Origin: Pseudomonas sp. Seg1
GTDB lineage: Bacteria > Pseudomonadota > Gammaproteobacteria > Pseudomonadales > Pseudomonadaceae
DNA: 64,000 bases
Reading direction: 5' to 3'
Assembly: GCF_018326005.1 (NCBI RefSeq)
Contig: NZ_AP021903.1
Location: 3,629,501 to 3,693,500, forward strand
Below, piece by piece: positions 8,084 to 16,481 of this stretch. The translations under genes were made by a program, and so were the position numbers. Positions within the stretch are counted from its first letter, which is position 1, and every line of letters starts with the position of its first letter. Below the pieces are notes generated by a model that was given only the letters and a program-made list of their open reading frames with translations, was not told the origin of the DNA and did no database searches.

Positions 8084-8512
8084 TCACGAAAACAGGGCGA
8101 TAAAATCTTCGAAACTGTCGGCGATTTTTCGCCAATGATCATCCTCCCACCAGATGACGCTCGGATGCTTGCGATCGTCTCTGTAGTCGAAACAAAACGG
8201 GCTACCGTCACCCGCCATGCCAAAACAGATAATGTTCGAGAAGTCGGTGATGTCGGCAATGGCACCCGGCTCATCACTGACATCGCCGGGTTCACCGTAA
8301 TAACCATCACAGACAAAGTCTTGCTTGAGCGCCTCGGACTTTTCCCGCAACTGTGACTCGCTCACATATACCTGCGCGAGCTCGGTCTCCAGCGTTTCGT
8401 CGAACGCGTCTTGCTCGTTTATCAGTCTGAGATTACAAAAGCCGTCTAACGCTTGATACTTGGAAGCGAAGGCGCTGTAAGCCTCGGGAAGGATCAGATC
8501 TTTGACTTTCAT
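8084..8512 (-). CDS. SMI1/KNR4 (SUKH) family immunity protein
   Basis: The 142-residue protein has the SUKH pattern: a helical start (MKVKDLILPEAYSAFASKY), a central GDGSPFCFDYRDD strand pair, then HPSVIWWEDDHWRKIADSFEDFIALF. SUKH proteins are common immunity proteins for nuclease and other toxins of polymorphic systems. It lies upstream of PAAR copy B in the same direction, with no toxin next to it on its 5' side. It is thus an orphan, either protecting against toxins of other strains or left over from a lost cassette. Confidence 0.8.
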   Translation of the reverse strand: MKVKDLILPEAYSAFASKYQALDGFCNLRLINEQDAFDETLETELAQVYVSESQLREKSEALKQDFVCDGYYGEPGDVSDEPGAIADITDFSNIICFGMAGDGSPFCFDYRDDRKHPSVIWWEDDHWRKIADSFEDFIALFS

Positions 8513-8581
8513 AATGGCTTTCTCTTTTGATATTCGGGTCTTGTTTTCGCGTACGCAATCGCCTTCAACGACGCGCTGGTG

Positions 8582-9604
8582 TTATTTTACTAGTCGTTTT
8601 TCTTTGGAGGGTCGGTAGCCGAAATATGAGCTGTAGCATTTGCTGAAATGGCTTGGAGAAACAAAGCCGCACGCTACTAGCACTTCCACTTGTGAAAGCT
8701 CAGTGTGTTGCAGCAACCGCCGCGCTTCAGTGATGCGCAGCTCCAGGTAATAGCGCTGCGGTGTAGTGCCGAGTTGCTCCTTGAACAGACGCTCCAACTG
8801 CCGGCGGGATCGGCCGGCGTAAACCGCCAGTTGCTCCAGCTCCAGCGGCTCCTCAAGGTTGGCATCCATCAACTTCACCACTTCACGCAACGGCGCACTG
8901 ACGCAGATGTTTTCATCCGGTTTGATCCGCCGATACCGCGACTCTTCAAACGCCAGAATGTCTTCGATACCTTCGACCAACGCCTTGCCGTGCAAGCTCT
9001 TGATCCAGTCGAGCGCCATGTGGAACGCCCCGGACGGACTCGAGGCCGTGAGCCGGTCGCGATCGATCACGTAAGGCTCGCTGCTGACCTGAGTGGACTT
9101 GGCAATTTCAGTCAGGGCCGGGCGATGTTCCGGGTGAATCGCGCAGCGGTAACCGTCAAGCAATCCGGCGCGTCCGAGAAACCACGCGCCGTTCCACAAA
9201 CCGGCGAGGGACACGCCCCGCTCCGCCGCCGCTCGCAACAGGCTGGTCAGTTCATCCGTTGCCTTCAGCTCGGTTCGATACCCGCCGCACACCACCAGCA
9301 GATCCAGATCAGCCAGCGCGGCCAGATCAATCCGTGCGTCCGGGCGAATGACCAAGCCCAGATCACTGACCACCTCACCCTCACCCAATCCGAACGTACG
9401 CGAAGCAAACAGCTCTGCCCGCAACAGATTGGCGGTGATGATCGTGTCCAGCGCCTGAGTAAAGGCCGGCAGCGAAAAGTGTTCGAGCAGCAGGAAACCG
9501 GTGCGGGTCATGCGGGTGTCAGCGGATTGCTCATTCAGATAGCGGAGGTTTTTCCCCTTCATGCCTCCGCTGAATTGGCGTCGTTCGATCAAGGTCAGGT
9601 CCAT
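8582..9604 (-). CDS. GlxA-type transcriptional regulator (DJ-1/PfpI-like domain plus AraC DNA-binding domain)
   Basis: The 340-residue protein has an N-terminal DJ-1/PfpI-like amidotransferase-fold domain (about 35-210, with LLVVCGGYRTEL and LWNGAWFLGRAGLLDG). A C-terminal AraC pair of helix-turn-helix motifs follows (about 245-335, ending in CGFVSPSHFSKCYSSYFGYRPS). Pseudomonas regulators of this class (such as ArgR, GbdR and CdhR) usually control amino-acid and amine catabolism. It is the last gene of the agmatine operon, 50 bases behind the Tat-exported deiminase, so it probably responds to agmatine, arginine or a related amine and regulates this cluster. The ligand is an inference. Confidence 0.85.
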   Translation of the reverse strand: MDLTLIERRQFSGGMKGKNLRYLNEQSADTRMTRTGFLLLEHFSLPAFTQALDTIITANLLRAELFASRTFGLGEGEVVSDLGLVIRPDARIDLAALADLDLLVVCGGYRTELKATDELTSLLRAAAERGVSLAGLWNGAWFLGRAGLLDGYRCAIHPEHRPALTEIAKSTQVSSEPYVIDRDRLTASSPSGAFHMALDWIKSLHGKALVEGIEDILAFEESRYRRIKPDENICVSAPLREVVKLMDANLEEPLELEQLAVYAGRSRRQLERLFKEQLGTTPQRYYLELRITEARRLLQHTELSQVEVLVACGFVSPSHFSKCYSSYFGYRPSKEKRLVK

Positions 9605-9654
9605 CGGTCATGTTGTTATCCGCCGATAGTTGGCCTGATCCGCCTCAGAGTCAA

Positions 9655-10776
9655 TCACGCCTGTGGCTGATGGCTCGTGACGCAGTGAATACCGCCGCCT
9701 CCGGCCGCAATCGCATCAATGTTGAGCTGGACGATTTCACGATCCGGGTACAGCTCGGACAACAGGTCAAACGCCTTTTTGTCCGCCGCTTTGTCGCCGA
9801 ATTCCGGCGCGATGATCGCGCCATTGATCACGAAGTAATTGATGTACCCGGCGGCAAAGTCAGCGTTGTCCTTGTTGAACTTGCTCTTGCGCGGCTTCAG
9901 TGGCGGCGAAATCGTGTGGATCTGCAATTTACGCCCGTCGGCATCGGTGGCGTTCTTGAGAATTTCCAGGTGCGCCAGCGTGACCTTGTGATCGTAGGAC
10001 TCAGGGTCGGTGTCGAGGTTGGCGAGCACCACGCCGGGCTTGATGAAGCGCGCATAGAAATCGACGTGGGCATCGGTGATGTCTTTGTTCTTGATCCCCG
10101 GCAGCCAGATGATTTTGCGCAGGCCCAGACGTTCCTTCAATTCGGCCTCGACATCAGCCTTGCTCCAGTCCGGGTTACGGTTGCTGTTGATCCAGCTGCT
10201 CTCGGTCATTATCCCGGTGCCATGGCCATCGACTTCGATGCCGCCGCCCTCGCCCACCAGTTCGCTGCGCTGATAGGTCGCTTGCGCATCGGCGGCCACA
10301 AGTCGGGCGATTTTCGCGTCTTTGCTGTGCTGCTGTTTGTTGCCCCAGCCGCTGAAGTTGAAGTCCACGGCACCGAGGCCGCCCCTGTCGTCGATGACGA
10401 AATTGGCGCTGATGTCGCGCATCCAGATGTCATCGAGTGCAGCGGTGACATAAGTGATGTTGCGTGTGCCGCAGAATTCTTCGGCGATGCTGCGCTCGTT
10501 CTGGCGGCAGAACACGGTGACCGGTTCAAACCGGGCGATGGCGCGGGCAATGCGGCCGAGCGCTTCCTGGGCATCCTCGGTGAAGTCCTCCCAGATTGCA
10601 TCCTGTGCGCCGAAGGCGATGTAGGCGCGCTCGTGTTTATCGCCCTCGTCGGGCATGAACCAGCGGCCCTGCGCAGCGGCGAACACTGTGCGCGGCGACA
10701 GGCCGAGGCCCATCACCGCTGCACTGACACCGGCAACCACCGAGGCCTGTTTGATGAAATCGCGACGAGTCGTCAT
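9655..10776 (-). CDS. Agmatine deiminase-family protein with Tat signal
   Basis: I chose the ATG that gives MTTRRDFIKQASVVAG, a twin-arginine signal (RRDFIK plus hydrophobic stretch to about residue 32). AGGA lies 9 bases upstream; a longer frame starting 19 codons earlier has no reason to be used. The 373-residue product is a peptidylarginine-deiminase-type enzyme (PF04371). It has DIWMRD near residue 115, a GGGIEVDGHG segment, DAHVD near 220, and the C-terminal GGGGIHC with the catalytic cysteine at about 365. It should hydrolyse agmatine or a related guanidino compound in the periplasm, the product then being caught by the binding protein encoded just upstream in the operon. A second, cytosolic paralogue lies three genes upstream. 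Confidence 0.88.
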   Translation of the reverse strand: MTTRRDFIKQASVVAGVSAAVMGLGLSPRTVFAAAQGRWFMPDEGDKHERAYIAFGAQDAIWEDFTEDAQEALGRIARAIARFEPVTVFCRQNERSIAEEFCGTRNITYVTAALDDIWMRDISANFVIDDRGGLGAVDFNFSGWGNKQQHSKDAKIARLVAADAQATYQRSELVGEGGGIEVDGHGTGIMTESSWINSNRNPDWSKADVEAELKERLGLRKIIWLPGIKNKDITDAHVDFYARFIKPGVVLANLDTDPESYDHKVTLAHLEILKNATDADGRKLQIHTISPPLKPRKSKFNKDNADFAAGYINYFVINGAIIAPEFGDKAADKKAFDLLSELYPDREIVQLNIDAIAAGGGGIHCVTSHQPQA

Positions 10777-10829
10777 GTGTACATTTCCTGAATATCGGTG
10801 AAGGCCGGCGCTTGCTCGCCGGCCGTGAA

Positions 10830-11933
10830 TCATTGGCGGGTGGCGGTTTTGAATTTGGTCCAGGTGCGCATACGCGCTCGCATGTCGGCCTGGGAAATGT
10901 CCTTGCCGGTAATCAACCGAGCATAGGTCGCTTCGTCGAGGTAGATGTCCGGGTTGTCGCGCATCACCGCATCGACACTTGCCCGCGCCTTGGCGCTGGA
11001 TGTCGGGTAACCGGTGGCATTGCTAATCGCCGCCATGTTCTCCGGGCGCATGACGAAGTTGATGAACGCATAGGCGTATTCCGGGTGTCGGGCGTCCACG
11101 GGAATGGCCATGGTGTCCATCCAGATCGTCGTGCCCTCACGCGGCACTCGATACTGAAATTTGGTGTGCTTGCCGGCGCTGTCCGAGGTGCGTTGCGCCT
11201 GGGTCATGTCGCCGCTGTAACCGAGGGACAGGCACAGATTGCCATTGACCAGATCGGTCACCGGTTGCGACTGGAACTTGCGAATGTACGGCCGCAGTTT
11301 CATCAGCAAATCACTCGCTGCCGCCAGATCCGCCGGTTTGGCGCTGCGCGGATCGCGGCCGAGGTAATTGAGCACGACGGCGAGCACTTCGTCCGGCGAG
11401 TCGATCACCGAGATCCCGCAGTTGGCGAATTTAGCCGCCAGTTCTGGTTTGAACAGCATGTCCAGGCTGTTGACCGGCGCATCGGCCATGCGCTGTTTGA
11501 TCTGCTCCTCGTTGTAGGTCAGGCCGATGGTGCCCCAGGTGTACGGCACCGTGGCTTTTTGCGAGTGCTCGTAGTGGCTGCGCAATTTCTGCAAACCGGG
11601 CTCGATGTCATCCATTGCCGTCAGCTTCGCTTGATCCAGCGGCATCAGGCTGCCGGCGCGCACGAGGCGCTCGGCCACGGTGTCGCCGGGGAAGATCAGG
11701 TCGTAACCGCTGCCGCCGGACAGCATCTTCGCCTCTAGCGTTTCGCTGCCATCGAGAACGTCGTAGATCACCTTGATCCCGGTTTCGGCGGTGAAACGGC
11801 TCAGGGTGTCTTCGGCAAAATAATCGGCCCAGTTGTACAGCCGCAGGGTCTTGTCTTCGGCATGCAGTGACGGCATGAAGCAGGTCAGTGCCAGGCCTAT
11901 CGCGCCGAGCCAGCGTTTGTGGTGGGTAACCAT
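10830..11933 (-). CDS. Polyamine/agmatine-type ABC transporter substrate-binding protein (PotF/SpuD-like)
   Basis: The chosen ATG (MVTHHKRWLGAIGLAL) has AAGGGG 8 bases upstream and directly follows the aguB stop; a longer upstream frame is not plausible. The 367-residue product has a signal peptide cleaved near residue 25 (SLHA-ED). It then shows the PotD/PotF fold pattern: LRLYNWADYFAEDTLSRF, GSGYDLIFPGD, and IPVDARHPEYAYAFINFVMRPE. It should bind putrescine, agmatine or a similar amine in the periplasm. No permease or ATPase genes for it are in this operon, so it would have to feed a transporter encoded elsewhere or act as a sensor partner. Confidence 0.85.
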   Translation of the reverse strand: MVTHHKRWLGAIGLALTCFMPSLHAEDKTLRLYNWADYFAEDTLSRFTAETGIKVIYDVLDGSETLEAKMLSGGSGYDLIFPGDTVAERLVRAGSLMPLDQAKLTAMDDIEPGLQKLRSHYEHSQKATVPYTWGTIGLTYNEEQIKQRMADAPVNSLDMLFKPELAAKFANCGISVIDSPDEVLAVVLNYLGRDPRSAKPADLAAASDLLMKLRPYIRKFQSQPVTDLVNGNLCLSLGYSGDMTQAQRTSDSAGKHTKFQYRVPREGTTIWMDTMAIPVDARHPEYAYAFINFVMRPENMAAISNATGYPTSSAKARASVDAVMRDNPDIYLDEATYARLITGKDISQADMRARMRTWTKFKTATRQ

Positions 11934-11935
11934 AA

Positions 11936-12844
11936 TCAAACCCCTTGAGTGTTCCAGCGTGCATGGAGGTGACGACCGTCCTGACTCAGCAGCGGCCCGT
12001 ACATGTCCGGGCGACGATCGCGGTAGATGCCCCAGTTCAAACGCTCTTCGCGCATGGCGGCCAGATCGAGGCTGTGCAGCAGCACGCCGGTGCTGTCGCG
12101 GTCGGCTGCGGCGAGCAATTGGCCCTTGTGATCGCTGATGAACGATGAGCCGTAGAAGCTCATTTGCAGGCTCGGATCGGTAGTCGCGACTTCTCGGCCA
12201 ACTCGATTCGATGCCACCACCGGCAGTAGATTGGCGGCGGCGTGGCCGCGCATGGTCATCTGCCAATGGTCGCGGGAATCCAGCGTCGCGCAGCCCGGTT
12301 CAGAGCCGATAGCCGTCGGGTAGAGCAAGACTTCCGCACCCATCAACGCCAGGCACCGCGCCGTTTCCGGGAACCACTGATCCCAACAGATGCCGACGCC
12401 GAGGCGGCCAAACGCGGTGTCCCAGACTCTGAAACCGGTGTCGCCGGGGCTGAAATATTCCTTTTCCTGATAGCCGATGGCGTTGGGGATGTGGGTCTTG
12501 CGATACACCCCCAACAGGCGCCCGTCAGCATCGGCCACGCTTAGCGAATTGAAGTAGGCATTACCGGCCTTCTCGAACCAGCTCAGCGGCAACACCACGC
12601 CCAGCTCCCGGGCCAGTGCGGCGAAGCGATCCAGCACGCGGCTGTCGCGATACTCCTCGGCCAGCGCCATGTGTTTATGGTTTTGTTCGATGCAGAAGTA
12701 CGGCGTGGCGAACAGTTCCTGCAACAGGATGACTTGCGCGCCCTTCCCCGCAGCTTCCCGCACCAGACGTTCCGCCTGATCAAGATTGCCGGGTAAATCC
12801 CAGGTGCACGGCATCTGGGTTGTGGCGATGGTCAGTAGCGTCAT
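11936..12844 (-). CDS. aguB: N-carbamoylputrescine amidase
   Basis: The 302-residue nitrilase-superfamily protein has the Glu-Lys-Cys triad at E43 (LLQELFATPYF), K116 (YRKTHIPN) and C153 (GICWDQWFPE). It also has the TRDHWQ-type substrate loop (SRDHWQMTMRGHAAANL) typical of AguB. It hydrolyses N-carbamoylputrescine to putrescine, CO2 and ammonia, the second step of agmatine breakdown. It starts 3 bases behind the aguA stop and its own stop almost touches the start of the binding-protein gene, so the three are one transcript and probably translationally coupled. Confidence 0.93.
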   Translation of the reverse strand: MTLLTIATTQMPCTWDLPGNLDQAERLVREAAGKGAQVILLQELFATPYFCIEQNHKHMALAEEYRDSRVLDRFAALARELGVVLPLSWFEKAGNAYFNSLSVADADGRLLGVYRKTHIPNAIGYQEKEYFSPGDTGFRVWDTAFGRLGVGICWDQWFPETARCLALMGAEVLLYPTAIGSEPGCATLDSRDHWQMTMRGHAAANLLPVVASNRVGREVATTDPSLQMSFYGSSFISDHKGQLLAAADRDSTGVLLHSLDLAAMREERLNWGIYRDRRPDMYGPLLSQDGRHLHARWNTQGV

Positions 12845-12847
12845 CGT

Positions 12848-13900
12848 TCACGCCTCCAGAGGCCAGGCTGGCTGCTGCTGGGTGATGCAATGCACACCGC
12901 CGCCGCCATGGGCCAGATTATTGATCCGCACCGGCACCACTTCACGACCGGGGAAGGCTTGCTTCAGTATTTTCGCCGCAACGTGGTCGGCCTCGATACC
13001 GTAGGCCGGCATGATGATCGCGCCGTTGGCGATGTAGAAATTGGTGTACGACGCGCAAAAGACTTTGGCCTCGGTGTCGACCGCCTCGGAGGCTTCGAAC
13101 AGTTCGATCAGCTCGAATTTACGGCCCTGGGCATCAGTCGCCAGTTCCAGTGCGCGGCGGTTTTCCCGGGCCACTTCGGCATACACCGAGCTTTGGTCAT
13201 GGGTCGCATCCACCAGCAGCACACCCGGACGAGCGAAGGCGCACACGCCATCGACGTGGCCATCCGTGACGTCGCCAGTGACATAATCCGGATCGCCCGG
13301 CAGCCAGATGGTTTTCTTCACGCCGAGCAGGCGGCTGAAGATTTCTTCCATCTCGGCTTTGCTCATGCCCGGGTTGCGATTGGGGTTGAGCAGCACCGAT
13401 TCGGTGGTGATCAGCGTGCCTTCGCCGTCGACATGAATCGCCCCGCCCTCGTTGCTCAGCGGCGTGCCGAAGCACTCCAGGCCCAAGTGATTGAGCGCAC
13501 GACGCGCCACGCTTTCATCCAGATCATGCGCCGACTTGCCGCCCCAGGCATTGAAGCGCCAGCTGACTCCGGCAAGCCCAAGTTGCGGGTGGCAGATAAA
13601 GCTTGGACCGGAATCACGGAACCAGCTGTCGTTGACCGCCAACGGGATCAACTCGACGTTCGGCCCGCACAAGGCTTTGGCGCTGGCGATAGCCGAGGGA
13701 TCGACGACCATTTTTACCGGTTCGAAGCGGGCGATGGCATTGGCCACGCCGGCAAAATCCTGCTGTACCAGCGGCAAGGTCACACCCCAAGCGGATTGCC
13801 AAAGGGCCTCGTTATGTGGCCAGACCATCCACGTCGCCGCGTGCGGCACCCATTCGGCCGGCATCATCCAACCGCTGTTTTTAATATCGTTGTGCTGCAT
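12848..13900 (-). CDS. aguA: Agmatine deiminase
   Basis: The 350-residue cytosolic protein is of PF04371 type: MPAEWVPHAATWMVWPHN at the start, NDSWFRDSGPSF near 92, NEGGAIHVDGEG, DGHVDGVCAFARPG near 215, and the catalytic C338 in HGGGGVHCITQQQPAWP. It converts agmatine to N-carbamoylputrescine and ammonia. It is the first gene of the operon and pairs with aguB directly behind it. The operon promoter should lie in the short region shared with the divergent LysR gene. Confidence 0.95.
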   Translation of the reverse strand: MQHNDIKNSGWMMPAEWVPHAATWMVWPHNEALWQSAWGVTLPLVQQDFAGVANAIARFEPVKMVVDPSAIASAKALCGPNVELIPLAVNDSWFRDSGPSFICHPQLGLAGVSWRFNAWGGKSAHDLDESVARRALNHLGLECFGTPLSNEGGAIHVDGEGTLITTESVLLNPNRNPGMSKAEMEEIFSRLLGVKKTIWLPGDPDYVTGDVTDGHVDGVCAFARPGVLLVDATHDQSSVYAEVARENRRALELATDAQGRKFELIELFEASEAVDTEAKVFCASYTNFYIANGAIIMPAYGIEADHVAAKILKQAFPGREVVPVRINNLAHGGGGVHCITQQQPAWPLEA

Positions 13901-14013
13901 GATAAGCCTCGTCAGTTAAGCTGTTGTGTTCAATGGCGCCTATGCTACGGGCCATAAAAACAGCGAACAAACGATGGATTTAGCGCACAACTGATTAGAG
14001 GAACTTATCGATC
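13901..14013. promoter_or_regulatory. Divergent promoter region between aguA and the LysR gene
   Basis: These 113 bases separate two genes transcribed away from each other, so both promoters and the LysR binding site should be here. I see no motif strong enough to name. The position is the classical one for LysR control of a neighbouring operon. Confidence 0.5.
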
Positions 14014-14874
14014 ATGCTCAAGCACTGGCCCCCACTCAGCTCGCTGCGCGGCTTTGAAGCCGCCGCCCGGCTGGGCAGTTTTCACAAGGCTGCCGACGAG
14101 TTGCACCTCACGCAGTCGGCGATCAGCCAGCAGATCCGCAGCCTGGAGACGTATCTGGAACAACCGCTGTTTTTCCGCAACGGTCGCAGCGTGGCGCTCA
14201 CCGATGCCGGTAATGATTTGCTCAGCACCACGCAGGCGATGCTGCAGCAATTGGCGGTCGGGATTCGTCGTCTCGGGCAGTATCAGAAGCCCAATCAACT
14301 GGTGCTCAACACCACACCGGCGTTCGCCCGGCATTGGCTGTTGCCGCGACTGGGGGCGTTTCGCCGGGAGCATCCGCAGGTCGATCTGTGGATCTTCAGT
14401 ACCGATGAAGTGCCGGACATGACCACGCAGACCATCGATCTGGCGGTGCGCGACGACATCAGTTCGCAGGCGGAGTGCAGCTTCAAAGTGCTGTATGCCG
14501 ATCGTCTTTATCCGGCGTGCCATCCAAGCGTGTTCGAGCTGCCTGCCGCGCAACGCACCACATTGCATGGTGAGCGGGAAATGGACTGGAGCCATTGGGC
14601 AGTAGAGGCCGGAATCGATGTCGGCCAGCAGGATCAGGGCCTGAATTTTTCCGATCCGGGCTTGCTGCTCGATGCCGCTTGTTCAGGTCTCGGTATCGCG
14701 CTGGTGAGTCAGTTGCTCAGCCGGCAGGCAAGGGCTGACGGCGTGTTGCAGCCCTTGGTCGAGGACACCATTCGCGGGCCTAACTGGGCACTGCTGACTC
14801 ACCGTGACAGTGAAAATGACCCGATGGCCCAGCGTTTTACCGCGTGGCTATCGGATCATCTGCAGTCAGCCTGA
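14014..14874 (+). CDS. LysR-family regulator (GcvA-like), probable activator of the agmatine operon
   Basis: The 286-residue protein has an N-terminal winged helix-turn-helix (SLRGFEAAARLGSFHKAADELHLTQSAISQQIRSLE in two parts at about 9-44) and a LysR effector domain. The start SLRxFEAAARxxSFxxAAxELxxTxxAISxQI is typical for GcvA-like members. AGAGGAAC stands about 10 bases before the ATG. It is divergent from the agmatine operon and therefore the likely local regulator, besides the GlxA-type gene at the operon end. Confidence 0.87.
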   Translation: MLKHWPPLSSLRGFEAAARLGSFHKAADELHLTQSAISQQIRSLETYLEQPLFFRNGRSVALTDAGNDLLSTTQAMLQQLAVGIRRLGQYQKPNQLVLNTTPAFARHWLLPRLGAFRREHPQVDLWIFSTDEVPDMTTQTIDLAVRDDISSQAECSFKVLYADRLYPACHPSVFELPAAQRTTLHGEREMDWSHWAVEAGIDVGQQDQGLNFSDPGLLLDAACSGLGIALVSQLLSRQARADGVLQPLVEDTIRGPNWALLTHRDSENDPMAQRFTAWLSDHLQSA

Positions 14875-14881
14875 CTGGCGA

Positions 14882-16042
14882 TCAAACGACTGAAAAGGCA
14901 CCGGCACCGACTCTTTCTTCTAGGCGTCCAAACAGCACGTAGTGCTGATAGCCACTGGAGAAGGAGCCGTTGTGGACGGCCTGTCGGACGTCGTCATTCA
15001 ATTGAAGGTATCGGGCTTCATCGAAGTTTTCGGCACTGACTTCACCGGCCCGGCCAAGTTGTTCGCTATCAATCGGCAAACCCGCAATGCTGCGCTGCTG
15101 GAAATCGATCATGCGATTGATTGCATGACTTTCAAGCGCGCCCTTGCCGGGATACATCGCGTAGATGTGCATCCCTTTGTTGACGCACCGATCACACATG
15201 TCGACGCAGTTTTTCTGGGTGTTTTTACGCTGCATCAACTCGTCGACAGCGATGTCGAGATACTTGCCGACCTGGTATTCGCTTTGATTGAAGATCGTGC
15301 AACACAGCACTGTATTGCCGTTGCAGTCGATCACCAGCCAATTGTCCTTGAGCGTGCACGCTTGTTTGTGGAAGTTCTGCACAACATTGACCAGATCATC
15401 GTAAGGCGGCAATGCCAGCCTTTTCAGGGTCTCGTGGTCGGTTTCAGTCACCGAAGGATCGTGTTCGACAATGGCCAGCACTTTTTCCAGCGGCATCATC
15501 ACGGAATAACCCGTGCCGAATGTGAAGCCGAGACGCTCACTGAACTCGCGCATAAGCATTTCTTCTTCGAGGTTGTCCAGATAACGATGGTAATAAACGT
15601 CGATCCGGGTATTCAGACCATGCTGCTGCACGAGTTCACTGAGGGTGATCATGTTCTGTTTTACAACTTCGATATCCCCCCCGACATGCCCCTTCGAGTA
15701 GGTCTCCTGGTAAAACCCTGACAGCGAGATACGAAAGAAACCCGGCTCGGCCAACAAGGCTTTTTCCATGTTTTTGGCCAGGTTCAGGTTAGTGCTGACG
15801 CCACTGTTGATGCCCGCCGCATTGATGATCTCGATGAACTCGCCGATCTTTGGATGCACCAGAGGCTCAGTCCAGTTGTAGAGAAAGATAGAGCTGACGC
15901 CTTCACGCTTGGCTTTCTCGACGATCGCCCGGAACATGTCGAGCTGCATGGCTTTTTTGTAGTTGAGGTTTTCCGAGTTACCCATCGGACAAGAGGGGCA
16001 GCTCAGATTGCAGGCGCCGACGATATCGATGTACATATTCAT
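14882..16042 (-). CDS. Radical SAM protein with SPASM-like cysteines and an unusual C-terminal tail
   Basis: The 386-residue protein has the radical SAM cluster motif CNLSCPSC at residues 11-18, then a TIM-barrel core. Further cysteines follow in a SPASM-like arrangement (CNGNTVLCCTIF and CVDMCDRCVNKG). After about residue 335 comes a separate tail, FDEARYLQLNDDVRQAV followed by GYQHYVLFGRLEER. I recall this kind of YL-x2-N-x-DV...HY-x3-GR motif from polysaccharide- or methyltransferase-associated proteins. AAGGAA precedes the ATG by 6 bases. There is no partner peptide or operon, and the gene looks less GC-rich than its neighbours, so it may be acquired. Substrate unknown. Confidence 0.85.
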   Translation of the reverse strand: MNMYIDIVGACNLSCPSCPMGNSENLNYKKAMQLDMFRAIVEKAKREGVSSIFLYNWTEPLVHPKIGEFIEIINAAGINSGVSTNLNLAKNMEKALLAEPGFFRISLSGFYQETYSKGHVGGDIEVVKQNMITLSELVQQHGLNTRIDVYYHRYLDNLEEEMLMREFSERLGFTFGTGYSVMMPLEKVLAIVEHDPSVTETDHETLKRLALPPYDDLVNVVQNFHKQACTLKDNWLVIDCNGNTVLCCTIFNQSEYQVGKYLDIAVDELMQRKNTQKNCVDMCDRCVNKGMHIYAMYPGKGALESHAINRMIDFQQRSIAGLPIDSEQLGRAGEVSAENFDEARYLQLNDDVRQAVHNGSFSSGYQHYVLFGRLEERVGAGAFSVV

Positions 16043-16481
16043 GTGAAATTCCTTGAACCCAGAGCTTTTCTGGTCAACGCCTCAGGTCTGCGGGACGCCA
16101 GCAGTGTTGGTTATTTGACGGCTTCGGAGCGAGCTAGCAAAAACTGCACCAGTCACTCTCTACGCCATTAACTTCACCACCCAATCGATAAACACTGCTC
16201 TCGCAGGCCTGAGGCGATGCGCCACATCCGATCGTGACCGCCGTCGGCGTGACGTGGTTGTACGGCTTCGATTTCGAGATCAAGGTGATAGCCAGGGTCC
16301 CCGAAACACACTGACCTCTCCCGCAGGAGAAACGTGGCGTAAAACATCACCGGCCGTCGTAGCTGGTCTTTGAGCCACCGGCTGCGTATAACCTCGCCGT
16401 TTCGTCTACCCTGACTTTGCGCCTGCGCCGATTGCTCAGCACAGGCGCACCGACATTGACGCTCATGAAACGGAGATCTCC
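16043..16481. other. Intergenic region with a gene remnant and the promoter of the downstream ABC operon
   Basis: Apart from the short RidA-like remnant described separately, I see no coding region in this stretch. The right part must hold the promoter of the transporter operon; a GGAG ribosome site stands just before the ATG of its first gene. Confidence 0.5.
16213..16314 (+). pseudogene. Possible 3' remnant of a RidA/YjgF-family gene
   Basis: Thirty-three codons are open between two stops and read DAPHPIVTAVGVTWLYG followed by FDFEIKVIARVPETH. I associate the pattern PxxTAVGVxWLYGxxFEIKVIA with the last strand and C-terminus of RidA-type proteins. No start and no upstream part are found; other frames upstream contain stops. 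It is probably the tail of a decayed gene, though a chance resemblance cannot be ruled out. Confidence 0.35.
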
